This document shows positions 8,003 to 15,598 of a DNA stretch of 44,143 bases, piece after piece. Position numbers and translations under genes: made by a program. The notes under the pieces were generated by a model, which saw only the letters and a list, made by a program, of their open reading frames with translations, was not told the DNA's origin and did no database searches. Origin of the DNA: CAYTZA01 sp964442365 (lineage in GTDB: Bacteria > Patescibacteriota > Minisyncoccia > Phycocordibacterales > DAORIS01); NCBI GenBank assembly GCA_964442365.1, contig CAYTZA010000003.1, forward strand, positions 1 through 44,143. Reading direction: 5' to 3'. Within the stretch, counting starts at the first letter, position 1; each line of letters opens with the position of its first letter.

Positions 8003-8019
8003 AAAAAGCCCCGAAGGGC
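8003..8019 (-). terminator. Short GC hairpin with T run in the secE leader
   Basis: Minus strand GCCC-TTCG-GGGC followed by TTTTT. It lies only a few nt after the predicted start of the upstream promoter, so it is either a terminator for read-through from the SIMPL gene or an attenuator-like element. Confidence 0.55.
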
Positions 8020-8030
8020 ATTACTTCCAT

Positions 8031-8060
8031 ATACTACTACGTATATATAGCAATTGTCAA
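8031..8060 (-). promoter_or_regulatory. Sigma-70 promoter upstream of secE
   Basis: TTGACA (8060-8055), 18-nt spacer, TAGTAT (8036-8031) on the minus strand. It is one of few places in the window with a perfect -35 hexamer, as would suit a translation/secretion operon. Confidence 0.6.
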
Positions 8061-8065
8061 ATACT

Positions 8066-8098
8066 AAAATCCCCTAGATGTTAAACCTAGAGGATTTT
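8066..8098. terminator. Bidirectional terminator after the SIMPL gene
   Basis: A 12-bp stem (AAAATCCCCTAG with CTAGAGGATTTT, one wobble pair) around a 9-nt loop, with A/T runs at both sides. A second inverted repeat of AAAATAAG/CTTATTTT overlaps the stop codon of the SIMPL gene just upstream. Confidence 0.7.
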
Positions 8099-8125
8099 AG
8101 TTGGTCGCAGAAATAAAATAAGTTC

Positions 8126-8926
8126 TTATTTTATTCTAAAGGTAATAGAGATATTTGAAGTGTATTTATTTTCACCAGTTGGAACTGAAACAGAAGCAGG
8201 TACACTTTTGAAACCATCACCACCCATACCCACAGAAGATCTTTCATACATTGGATATCCATAACCCACGTCTTCATTGAAACTCACAACTTTACCTAAT
8301 CCCACACCCAAATCTTTAGCCAATTGTTTTGCTTTTTCTTTCGCATTGACAATAGCCTGGGCCCTAGCTTCAGCTTTGACCGCATCTTCATCGTCAACAA
8401 TAAAACTCAAACCACTTAAATTAGTTACACCAGAACTTCCAAGACTAGAAAGTACTTCTCCACTTATATCAATATTTCTAATTTTAATTTGTATACTCTG
8501 TGAGACTTCATAACCACGAAGTGTCTGATTTTGTACTGGAGGACAAACTGCGGTATAACAAGGAGCTGTCTGTCTATAGTCATAAACAGGATAACTATTG
8601 TAAGAAACAGTTTTTATGTCTTTCTTATCTATACCCTTTTCCTGAAGTTTTTCAATAATAGGATCTATAATAGAATTTACATTTTTTTGAGCTGTGCCGA
8701 CGTCTTTAGCCTCTTTTTTTATATCAAAAGTTACAATAGCAACATCTGGAATAGCAAAAGCTTCTCCTGTACCAGTAACTGTAACCATAGGTTCAGGACT
8801 ATTTATCGGACGAGATGACCAAGCTTTTGAAGTCGAAACAATAAGAAACAACGATAAGATTATTAATAAGGCGGTTAAACTTTTTTTAATAATAGGGTCG
8901 TGAGCAATATGTGTATTTTTATCCAT
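8126..8926 (-). CDS. SIMPL domain (DUF541) protein, membrane-anchored
   Basis: 266 residues. One N-terminal hydrophobic helix (about residues 17-35) is followed by an extracytoplasmic SIMPL domain: VTVTGTGEAFAIPDVAIV, then a heptad-like region and KEKAKQLAKDLGVGLGKVVSF, all typical of DUF541. The biochemical role of the family is not well defined, and members are often linked to the envelope. The start at 8926 is supported by TATAAT 9 nt upstream. It forms a single-gene unit with its own terminator. Confidence 0.88.
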   Translation of the reverse strand: MDKNTHIAHDPIIKKSLTALLIILSLFLIVSTSKAWSSRPINSPEPMVTVTGTGEAFAIPDVAIVTFDIKKEAKDVGTAQKNVNSIIDPIIEKLQEKGIDKKDIKTVSYNSYPVYDYRQTAPCYTAVCPPVQNQTLRGYEVSQSIQIKIRNIDISGEVLSSLGSSGVTNLSGLSFIVDDEDAVKAEARAQAIVNAKEKAKQLAKDLGVGLGKVVSFNEDVGYGYPMYERSSVGMGGDGFKSVPASVSVPTGENKYTSNISITFRIK

Positions 8927-8941
8927 AATACCAATATTATA
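8927..8941 (-). promoter_or_regulatory. -10 box of the SIMPL gene
   Basis: TATAAT (8941-8936) stands 9 nt before the ATG at 8926, implying a leader of at most 2-3 nt. Confidence 0.55.
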
Positions 8942-8971
8942 TACCTATTAGAGAAAAGTAAAAGACTTAAA

Positions 8972-9601
8972 CTACGGAGTGTTCGTTGATTCAATTGTAT
9001 TAGAATTTACAGTGTTCGTACCAGTAGAACTCTGTTTGTCTGGTGGCAAAAATTTATCATGCATGGCACGTACGTGAGATATTGCCCCAACTAAAAGTAA
9101 GGCTCCAATAGCCCAACCACCAAGAACATCTGAAAACCAGTGCGCTCCAAGGTATATTCTAGATAGACCAATAATAAAAGGCATGATCGATATAACAACA
9201 ATACCCAATATTCGTGTTGAACGAGTATTGGCATATGTGTACATATAAAACCCAAGAAAACCATAACATATCATGGCACCAAGAGCATGAAGACTTGGAA
9301 AAGAATACCCCTCAACAGGAATCACTCCACTCAGTGGTCGCGCCCTTTCTGTAGCATATTTTAAAAACCAAGCTAAAGCAGCACCAACAGCTAGATTAGC
9401 TGCAAAAAAACTCCAAATAGCTCTTTGGTGCATAATCCATGCCACAAAAGCCAAACAAATAAATACACCAATAATCATTGGTAGGCTACCAAAAAGAGTT
9501 AGAGAACGAAAAATCGCATCGAGTATAGGATTTCGAATCAAAGAAACATATGCGGCGATTAGTTGATCAAGAGAAAAAACAATATTTAAAAATGAACCCA
9601 T
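8972..9601 (-). CDS. PAP2-family membrane phosphatase
   Basis: Probable lipid phosphate or undecaprenyl-pyrophosphate phosphatase. It has 209 residues and about six membrane helices. The three phosphatase signatures are present: KYATERARPL, SFPSLHALG (Leu in place of the usual Gly before His) and SRIYLGAHWFSDVLGG. The frame is open to a GTG at 9619, but the ATG at 9601 is preceded by TACAAT with a 9-nt gap, which fits the start pattern of the region. The promoter overlaps the stop of the upstream DUF5667 gene. The C-terminal 20 residues are Asn/Thr/Ser-rich. uppP is also nearby, so lipid-carrier recycling may have two enzymes. Confidence 0.87.
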   Translation of the reverse strand: MGSFLNIVFSLDQLIAAYVSLIRNPILDAIFRSLTLFGSLPMIIGVFICLAFVAWIMHQRAIWSFFAANLAVGAALAWFLKYATERARPLSGVIPVEGYSFPSLHALGAMICYGFLGFYMYTYANTRSTRILGIVVISIMPFIIGLSRIYLGAHWFSDVLGGWAIGALLLVGAISHVRAMHDKFLPPDKQSSTGTNTVNSNTIESTNTP

Positions 9602-9618
9602 GAGAACCCTATTGTACA

Positions 9619-10611
9619 CTATTGTGTCGATGAAGTAGAAGCTGTTTCTGTGGATGTTGCTGTCGTAGAAGTGGCCACCGTAGAAGACGCGATGGAATCA
9701 TCTGTAGTATTAGACTCAACAACACTAGACTGTATCGAAATATTCAACGATTTTAGCACTCCAAATGCCTGCATAAATGAAAGGTACGCTTCAACATATT
9801 TCTGTTCCGAAAGTTCTGAAATACCCTTTTCCTGAAGTGTTTTAATAGTATTTAATATATCAACATCAATTACGACATTAGAAGAAGAAGCTACAGAGAT
9901 TATATTTTCAAATAAAAGCTGCGTAGAAGTAGCCTGTTCTTCTGCTAGGATTTTTATTTCCTCAACAGAAAGATTTGACAAGCTTTTTTCAGCTTCTTTA
10001 CGAAGATCGGCGAGCTCAACCATAGTAGATGAAGCCACACCATTGAGAGCGTCGAGAGCGTCTTTGTGAGTTGCGAGAGTTACTTGAAAATCAGAAGAAA
10101 GAGAGATTGCAGCACCTGGATCTTTTACTCCTATTTCCTGAATCGATTTTTTAAAACTGTCAGAGTGTTTTTTAAAATCTTCTTGTAATTCTGTTTTACT
10201 ATCTAAAGATAGCCGATCAGAAACAGTAAGTTTTTGAATTTCTACAAGCCTCTTCTCTGCTAGTGTTGCTTCTAGCTTTGCTTTCGATTCTGGAGAAAAA
10301 GTAAGAAATGATTGAAAATTTTCATTGAATTGTGTTTTGACTGCATACAAAGGATCTCCTGGTAAAGCTGTTTCTGCTGAATATGATAAAACTCCTGTAC
10401 ATAAAAAAGTAACTAAAAGAAAAAGACTTGCACGATTCATAAACATGGCATGAGGAAAATGAATCACATGATATGGAGACGGCATAGCCTCTGGAACGTG
10501 ACCTTGTTCAATAACTTGAGAAAGTACTCGGGCACGTTCAGACTTCTTAAGCACGTAAGCCGCGTTTATTTCTCGTCCAAGGTTATTTAATTGTTTTTCT
10601 AAATCATTCAT
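9619..10611 (-). CDS. DUF5667-type membrane protein, probable anti-sigma partner
   Basis: 330 residues from the ATG at 10611, which overlaps the stop of the sigma-factor gene (ATGAATGA), so the two are coupled. A cytoplasmic N-terminus of about 70 residues is followed by one membrane helix (SLFLLVTFLCTGVLSY). The outer domain begins LPGDPLYAVKTQFNENFQSF, typical of DUF5667, then comes a helical region and a Ser/Thr-rich tail. There is no zinc HxxxCxxC anti-sigma motif. Co-translation with an ECF sigma factor suggests it holds and releases that factor in response to an envelope signal; this is inference. Confidence 0.8.
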   Translation of the reverse strand: MNDLEKQLNNLGREINAAYVLKKSERARVLSQVIEQGHVPEAMPSPYHVIHFPHAMFMNRASLFLLVTFLCTGVLSYSAETALPGDPLYAVKTQFNENFQSFLTFSPESKAKLEATLAEKRLVEIQKLTVSDRLSLDSKTELQEDFKKHSDSFKKSIQEIGVKDPGAAISLSSDFQVTLATHKDALDALNGVASSTMVELADLRKEAEKSLSNLSVEEIKILAEEQATSTQLLFENIISVASSSNVVIDVDILNTIKTLQEKGISELSEQKYVEAYLSFMQAFGVLKSLNISIQSSVVESNTTDDSIASSTVATSTTATSTETASTSSTQ

Positions 10612-11110
10612 GAATATTGAGTGTGTTTCGCAATTTTTCCAAAGCCCTGTGAACTCTAACTGATATAACATTTTCAGATAATCCAGTAATTTCTGATATT
10701 TCTTTTGGTCCCATACCACTTACGAAACGAAATAGCATAATATCTTTATCCTCACTATCGAGAGTATGGAGTGCTTTAAGAGCACGCTCAGCATCGACAG
10801 AGAGAAGCGGTAAGTCATTGCCATCATCTATATCAAAACCATCTTCTATGAGCACATCGAGAGATTCGTATTTCTTTTTTCTATAACCGTCGACAATAAG
10901 ACGATAGGCCGTAGTAAAAAGAAAAGATTTCATGTGCGTTATATCCTTTTCTTCCAATAGATACTGCCACACACGAACAAATACCTCTTGTACTGCATCG
11001 AGAGCCCGTTCTCGAGAAGAGAGCTTAACAAGGCAATACCTAAATAACGCATCAGCATGATCGTGATATGCCTGTGATAGAATCTCTTGCTTCTGTAATG
11101 GAACGCTCAT
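10604..11110 (-). CDS. ECF-type RNA polymerase sigma factor
   Basis: 168 residues. Region 2 is at about residues 15-85 (HADALFRYCLVKLSSRERAL, VQEVFVRVWQYL, FLFTTAYRLIVDGYRKKK) and region 4 at about 105-160 (LHTLDSEDKDIMLFRF, GPKEISEITGLSENVISVRV, HRALEKLRN). It is expected to redirect RNA polymerase to a small regulon, and is coupled to the DUF5667 membrane protein downstream. Unlike most genes here, it has a leader of some 35-40 nt with an SD-like hairpin. Confidence 0.93.
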   Translation of the reverse strand: MSVPLQKQEILSQAYHDHADALFRYCLVKLSSRERALDAVQEVFVRVWQYLLEEKDITHMKSFLFTTAYRLIVDGYRKKKYESLDVLIEDGFDIDDGNDLPLLSVDAERALKALHTLDSEDKDIMLFRFVSGMGPKEISEITGLSENVISVRVHRALEKLRNTLNIHE

Positions 11111-11121
11111 TGATGTATGAC

Positions 11122-11158
11122 GTAAAAGGAGGCTACTCCTTACGATCTAACAAGTATA
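11122..11158 (-). promoter_or_regulatory. Promoter and SD-sequestering hairpin in the sigma-factor leader
   Basis: Minus strand: TATACT (11158-11153) is the likely -10. The transcript then begins with an inverted repeat in which AAGGAG pairs with CTCCTT around a TAGC loop (11122-11143). The hairpin ends 11 nt before the ATG. The 3' arm resembles the anti-SD of 16S rRNA. This leader could hide or mimic a ribosome-binding site. Confidence 0.45.
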
Positions 11159-11166
11159 CCCGTGTT

Positions 11167-12039
11167 TTAGCTTTTTTCCACAAAAATAGCCCGTGCTGTT
11201 ATGCCGGCTGGCAAAATACGGCTCTGTGTATCGCTTATACACAATTCACCTCTTTCTATAGTCGCATCAGGAAAGGTACTGCTCAAAACCTGTTGATAAG
11301 CAATCGGGGAGTATCCAGAAGCATATCCGTTAAATACCACAAAAAGTGGTTTTGGACTCAAAAGTTTAGAAACGAGATCTAAAAGCGTAGAACAATCCTC
11401 TTCTATCTTCCAAACCTCACCTTTGGAACCGCGACCAAACGAAGGTGGATCCATAATCACAGCATCATATTTAACCCCTCTTTTTATTTCACGTTTTAGA
11501 AAAGTCAAAACATCATCAACAATCCAACGTATAGGCGCATCGGACAAACCAGAAAGTTCAGCATTCCTCTTCGCCCAGTTTACCGCTACTTTGGAACTAT
11601 CTACATGACACACAGAAGCTCCCTCTTTGGCCGCAGACAATGTCGCTCCACCAGTATAAGCAAATAGATTAAGTACTGAAATTGGGCGATTTGCATGACG
11701 TATTGCCTCACGTATCCATGTCCACTGACTTATATGCTCTGGAAATATACCCACATGTTTGAAAGTCGATGGTTTAACTACTAAAGATAGGTCCCCTACT
11801 GAGATAGTCCATTCGGCTGGTATACGTGGAGACAAACTCCACGAACCACCACTTTCCGCATGATCAAATCTTCCATCAGCTTTAAGCCACTCTGAAGACG
11901 TCAAAACCGGCTTCCATAAAGCTTGGGGATCAGGACGTACCAAAGTAAAAGGCCCGAAACGTTCCAATTTAAAACCGTTACCTGAATCAATCAGTTCATA
12001 GTCCGGTAGTGGTGATGTGATTATAGATATTGTAGACAT
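11167..12039 (-). CDS. SAM-dependent methyltransferase, RlmI/PUA-less rRNA type
   Basis: 290 residues. A small N-terminal beta region (KLERFGPFTLVRPDPQALWKP) leads into a Rossmann methyltransferase: motif I VLNLFAYTGGATLSAA near residue 122, acidic loop VCHVDSSKVAVNWAKRNAE, and motif IV MDPPSFGRG near residue 197. The DPPSF motif and layout fit the RlmI/YccW-type cytosine-5 RNA methyltransferase-like group (PF10672). The substrate cannot be read from sequence. A TATATT -10 lies 7 nt before the ATG. It diverges from the small membrane gene at 12096. Confidence 0.85.
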   Translation of the reverse strand: MSTISIITSPLPDYELIDSGNGFKLERFGPFTLVRPDPQALWKPVLTSSEWLKADGRFDHAESGGSWSLSPRIPAEWTISVGDLSLVVKPSTFKHVGIFPEHISQWTWIREAIRHANRPISVLNLFAYTGGATLSAAKEGASVCHVDSSKVAVNWAKRNAELSGLSDAPIRWIVDDVLTFLKREIKRGVKYDAVIMDPPSFGRGSKGEVWKIEEDCSTLLDLVSKLLSPKPLFVVFNGYASGYSPIAYQQVLSSTFPDATIERGELCISDTQSRILPAGITARAIFVEKS

Positions 12040-12095
12040 GTCGCAAAATATATAAAGTACACAATATACTATTTTTGATATACTGTATATACATT

Positions 12096-12326
12096 ATGAA
12101 TGGTCGTATATTTTCTTCTCTTTCTATTACTCCAAACGAAGGTATCCTGTGGACATTATTTTTTCTAGCTTTTATTGGATTTATCGTTTCAGTATTTGTA
12201 TATATCTATCACTGGCGTACGTATGCCCACAATCAATACCTCATCAAAAAAATACAGAATATTTATATAGGAGTTGGAATACTATTACTTGTTATTTCTT
12301 TTATTCTTATACTTTTAGTACGTTAA
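12096..12326 (+). CDS. Small two-helix membrane protein, unknown
   Basis: 76 residues from the ATG at 12096; an in-frame ATG at 12075 would overlap the promoter. Two hydrophobic helices (WTLFFLAFIGFIVSVFVYIY and IYIGVGILLLVISFILILLV) flank a polar loop. TG-A-TATACT lies 11 nt upstream. It is followed 3 nt later by the bPH2 gene, so they form an operon. No family recognised. Confidence 0.7.
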   Translation: MNGRIFSSLSITPNEGILWTLFFLAFIGFIVSVFVYIYHWRTYAHNQYLIKKIQNIYIGVGILLLVISFILILLVR

Positions 12327-12329
12327 TAT

Positions 12330-12866
12330 ATGATTAATCTAGAACAAGAAGAATATATTGTTAAAGAAGTTAGAAAGCACTGGTTGTTTATAGCCATAGA
12401 GATAGCTTCAAGTATATTTCTTGGACTTATTCCTTTTGCCATAGTCATAAGTTTCCTAGCCATAGAAACAACACCAGCAATTTACACTCTGCGATTGTAC
12501 ACTATTGCAATTATCCCCCTTTGGATACTAGGCGCATGGATTAGTTTCTTTTATTTTTGGACTGATTATTATCTTGATACTTTGATTATTACAAATAAAA
12601 GAATCTTTAATATCGAACAAAAAGGAATGTTTCATCGAATCATATCGTCTTTCCCTCTATCACGAATACAAGATGTCACCGTAGAATTACCAGGAATACT
12701 TTCTACTTTTTTACGTTTTGGAACCATTACCATCGAAACAGCAGGAGAAAATCATGGTTTTACCTTACACAATGCGACTAACCCTGAAGAAGCAAAACGT
12801 ATTATCAATGAAGTCCAAAACAAAAATACTAAGCCTAGCGAGACGCTAACCAATACCACACCATAA
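12330..12866 (+). CDS. Bacterial PH-domain (bPH2) membrane protein
   Basis: 178 residues. Two N-terminal membrane helices (about residues 18-45 and 58-80) precede a PF03703-like bPH2 domain: DTLIITNKRIFNIEQKG, SSFPLSRIQDVTVELPGILSTFLRFGTITIETAG, HNATNPEEAKRII. These match the YdbS/YdbT family pattern. Function is not established for the family. The last 32 nt overlap the DsbB-like gene on the opposite strand, tail to tail. Confidence 0.85.
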   Translation: MINLEQEEYIVKEVRKHWLFIAIEIASSIFLGLIPFAIVISFLAIETTPAIYTLRLYTIAIIPLWILGAWISFFYFWTDYYLDTLIITNKRIFNIEQKGMFHRIISSFPLSRIQDVTVELPGILSTFLRFGTITIETAGENHGFTLHNATNPEEAKRIINEVQNKNTKPSETLTNTTP

Positions 12867-13410
12867 GTGAAAACTGTGCTACAAAACCTGTGAGAGACAT
12901 CATAGGAATAGTTATATATCCAAACATTTTAAATGGCATACTGGCGCACAAACTCTGTCCAGCTACAATATCACAACCAAGAGAATCTGGATTAAATACC
13001 TGTCCATAGTAGTGATAAACAGCTATAGATAATCCTATAACTGAAAGAGTAGCAATTGTACCAATAACAAATCGGGAAACTCGTCTATCTTTTAAGAAAA
13101 AAGGAATGAGTAAAATAAAAACTTGTGGATACCAAAAAAATCTCTGCTGTATACACAAAGAACATGCAGGAAAACCTGCAATTTCAGAATAATACAAACT
13201 AGCAATAAGCGAAGATAGTGATATTCCCCAGGAGATATACAAAGCATAAGATTTAAAAAAATAAGCTCTTTTTGTCTCTGGGAAAGAAACTCTTTCTGTT
13301 TTATTAAAAGCAAAAGTTAAAAATGATACGAGAGAAAAAATAGAAAAGATTCCCAGTAATACTATCCCCGTACTCAAGATGTATGTAATAACAGTCGTAC
13401 TGTATAGCAT
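12835..13410 (-). CDS. DsbB/BdbC-like disulfide bond formation protein
   Basis: Four-helix membrane quinone reductase that reoxidises a periplasmic thiol oxidase. It has 191 residues. The first redox pair CSLC lies in AGFPACSLCIQQRFFWYPQ, and the second loop holds GCDIVAGQSLC, both as in DsbB/BdbC. It lies 1 nt after the thioredoxin-like gene, so the two probably act together. Likely clients include the Cys-rich repeat protein at 27090-32063; that link is inference. Confidence 0.88.
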   Translation of the reverse strand: MLYSTTVITYILSTGIVLLGIFSIFSLVSFLTFAFNKTERVSFPETKRAYFFKSYALYISWGISLSSLIASLYYSEIAGFPACSLCIQQRFFWYPQVFILLIPFFLKDRRVSRFVIGTIATLSVIGLSIAVYHYYGQVFNPDSLGCDIVAGQSLCASMPFKMFGYITIPMMSLTGFVAQFSLMVWYWLASR

Positions 13411-13411
13411 A

Positions 13412-13864
13412 TTATTGTGCTGAAGAACTAGTCGAAGTAGCGACAGGAACTGTTGAGGATGCTGTTGTTTCAGCAGGAAGTGGACACTTGGTTTTTTCTG
13501 AAAGATCTACCAAAGAAACCTCCCCAACTTGTCTCGTGCCGTCAGCAAAAATCCATGTCGGATATGACTCTATCTTTTCCGCAGTACAAATAGCAGTCTG
13601 TCCTTGTGTATTTGGAGTTGAACATTCGATATATGGAATATACTCAACAGCCCGACCAAAAAGAGCTTTCTGAGCCTGGCAGTGTGGACACCAAAAAGCA
13701 CCGTAGAACTTTGCCCCAGAATCAGCAAGACACTTGGCAAAAGGAATCAGTTCTTCTCCTCCCGTAGATTTGTTTTTACCTGGAGCAAATACAATAAATG
13801 CAATAACTCCAACAACAATAAGCCCTGAAACAACTATAGAAATACCGGTACTGTTTAATTTCAT
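13412..13864 (-). CDS. Membrane-anchored thioredoxin-like protein
   Basis: 150 residues: an N-terminal membrane anchor (about residues 8-28), then a thioredoxin-like domain with the active site FWCPHC (GAFWCPHCQAQKALF), ESYPTWIFADG as the cis-Pro strand, and a low-complexity Ala/Thr/Ser C-terminus. The type resembles the thioredoxin partner domain of VKOR/DsbB systems. It is coupled to the DsbB-like gene 1 nt downstream. An extended -10 (TGT TACAAT) lies 7 nt before its ATG, inside the end of uppP. Confidence 0.87.
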   Translation of the reverse strand: MKLNSTGISIVVSGLIVVGVIAFIVFAPGKNKSTGGEELIPFAKCLADSGAKFYGAFWCPHCQAQKALFGRAVEYIPYIECSTPNTQGQTAICTAEKIESYPTWIFADGTRQVGEVSLVDLSEKTKCPLPAETTASSTVPVATSTSSSAQ

Positions 13865-13880
13865 AAAAACTATTGTAACA
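13865..13880 (-). promoter_or_regulatory. Extended -10 of the thioredoxin/DsbB unit
   Basis: TGT-TACAAT (13880-13872) overlaps the uppP stop codon (13870-13872) and stands 7 nt before the ATG at 13864. Confidence 0.55.
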
Positions 13881-14667
13881 CAAAACCAAATGAAAAATAC
13901 AGCATCAAAAAGACACAGGCAATGAATATACGGTACCAGCCAAAAACAATAAATGTATGCTTAGATACGTATTTGATAAGCAAATTGATACACGCATAAG
14001 AAACTAAAGCCGCAGTTATAAAACCGACACCAAGTAAAACAAGATTGTGAGATGAAAGAACGTGTATATTTTGAAAAAGATCTAAACTAGATGCAGCAAA
14101 GATCGTGGGTACGGCCAAAAGAAAAGAAAACTCCACGATTACAGGACGAGAAATTCCAAGCAACAAACCTCCGATTATCGTAGCTCCCGAACGAGATACC
14201 CCCGGTATAAAAGCTAATAATTGATACAAACCTACAATAAACCCCCTTTTTATTGTCATCTCTTCTGTCGAGGATATGAGTACTTCTCCTTGATTTTTGC
14301 GTGCCATCCACAATTCAGCAAGAATAATTGCAATACCACCAATCAATAAACTCGTTATCACTACCCAGACACTACCCATAAGTTCCTTAACAATCGGATA
14401 AAATAAAAACCCCCCGACAACGGTTGGAATAAAAGCGATACCGATTATTTTTAAATGTTCTGGTTCACGCCATATTTTACGAAAAAACAAAAACATTACT
14501 GGTATAAGTGCCCCTAACTGTATAACAACCTCAAAGAACTTTAAGAAGTCAGAGGAAGGAATCTGCAAAATTTCTGCTGTCAAAATCAAATGCCCTGTCG
14601 ATGAAACAGGAATAAACTCAGTAATACCTTCTACAATCCCAAGAATAAAAGCTTGTACTATGGTCAT
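13870..14667 (-). CDS. uppP: Undecaprenyl-diphosphatase (BacA/UppP)
   Basis: Dephosphorylates undecaprenyl pyrophosphate so the lipid carrier can be reused for peptidoglycan and surface glycans. It has 265 residues, typical length, with multiple helices. The two family motifs are clear: GITEFIPVSSTGHLIL near the N-terminus and PGVSRSGATIIGGLLLG near residue 158. The ATG overlaps the stop of the upstream CAP gene by 4 nt. Confidence 0.96.
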   Translation of the reverse strand: MTIVQAFILGIVEGITEFIPVSSTGHLILTAEILQIPSSDFLKFFEVVIQLGALIPVMFLFFRKIWREPEHLKIIGIAFIPTVVGGFLFYPIVKELMGSVWVVITSLLIGGIAIILAELWMARKNQGEVLISSTEEMTIKRGFIVGLYQLLAFIPGVSRSGATIIGGLLLGISRPVIVEFSFLLAVPTIFAASSLDLFQNIHVLSSHNLVLLGVGFITAALVSYACINLLIKYVSKHTFIVFGWYRIFIACVFLMLYFSFGFVLQ

Positions 14668-15557
14668 AGTGATACATTAAGACAATTATTGAAAGCACGC
14701 ACTTCGGTATTGTAAATTCCTGTTTTTTCTTTGATTGCAGCTACTAAAATATTATATTCTGTCACTTCATTGTTATACAAATTAATCTTATTTTGATATG
14801 TACTCATATCACTCGTACTTGAAGTATTTTCTATATCTAGATCTAGACGCAAAGACTCCAAGGTACGAGATAAAGCTGATAATTGAGTTTTTTTAGTATC
14901 TATATCTCTTCTAAGCGCACTACTTACTATCGGACAACTTGAAAGTGGTCGCCCAAATTCTTGAACAGCAATCAAAACTGGATGTCCGTTATAATCACCA
15001 CGACCAACAGCCAAACCAATTTCTTGAAATTGTGATCGAAGAATATTGGCACGATGTCCTGGGCTTTGCATCCATGCTTCGACAAGAGCACCTTCATCTC
15101 CAAACGATCCCATAGCCAAATTTTCACCAATAGATACATACTCATATCCCACACGTCGCGCAAGAGAATCTGGCCCTGCACCAGTCGGAGATACATGATC
15201 AAAATACTGCTGTTCAAAAATATCTCTTACTTTCATTTCTGCGGCACTGTTCAGTAAAGAATTTTCTGTTAAAGCTGGCAATCCCTGTTCACGACGCTGA
15301 CGATTAGTTTCAACAATCACTGCGCTTGGAGTAAATGGTGTAGCATTGCCACGACCAAAGATAACAAGAGGAGAAGAAAGCAAAACTTCTGGAGTAATAC
15401 GTACCGACTCTTCTTCGTCTCCAATAATCTCAAATTCTTTAAGTGGCTCTCTTTGTACGACGGGAAAGGTCTGATTCTTAAACTGTCTCAAGATAAAAAC
15501 CGAACCAATAAAAAGGGTGGTTACCGCCAAAAAAAGAAGGGCTGTCCTTTGAATCAT
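14664..15557 (-). CDS. CAP-domain (SCP/YkwD-like) secreted protein
   Basis: 297 residues: an N-terminal membrane anchor (about residues 6-25), a linker, and a CAP domain at about 80-205 (NRQRREQGLPALTENSLLNS, YFDHVSPTGAGPDSLARRVG, GENLAMGS, AWMQSPGHRANILRSQFQEIGLAV). The conserved His, Glu and His of the CAP cavity are visible. A coiled-coil-prone tail follows. Located outside the membrane; the family's bacterial roles are poorly defined. AGGCGGG precedes the ATG and TAATAT lies 8 nt upstream, so either start mode is possible. Coupled to uppP. Confidence 0.88.
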   Translation of the reverse strand: MIQRTALLFLAVTTLFIGSVFILRQFKNQTFPVVQREPLKEFEIIGDEEESVRITPEVLLSSPLVIFGRGNATPFTPSAVIVETNRQRREQGLPALTENSLLNSAAEMKVRDIFEQQYFDHVSPTGAGPDSLARRVGYEYVSIGENLAMGSFGDEGALVEAWMQSPGHRANILRSQFQEIGLAVGRGDYNGHPVLIAVQEFGRPLSSCPIVSSALRRDIDTKKTQLSALSRTLESLRLDLDIENTSSTSDMSTYQNKINLYNNEVTEYNILVAAIKEKTGIYNTEVRAFNNCLNVSL

Positions 15558-15598
15558 ACCCGCCTATATTATGCTTAAATCAATAAAAAATAAAGCCT

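Noticed and set aside
9650..9835. Plus-strand ORF inside the DUF5667 gene
   Set aside because: Shadow of Ser/Thr repeat codons on the opposite strand.
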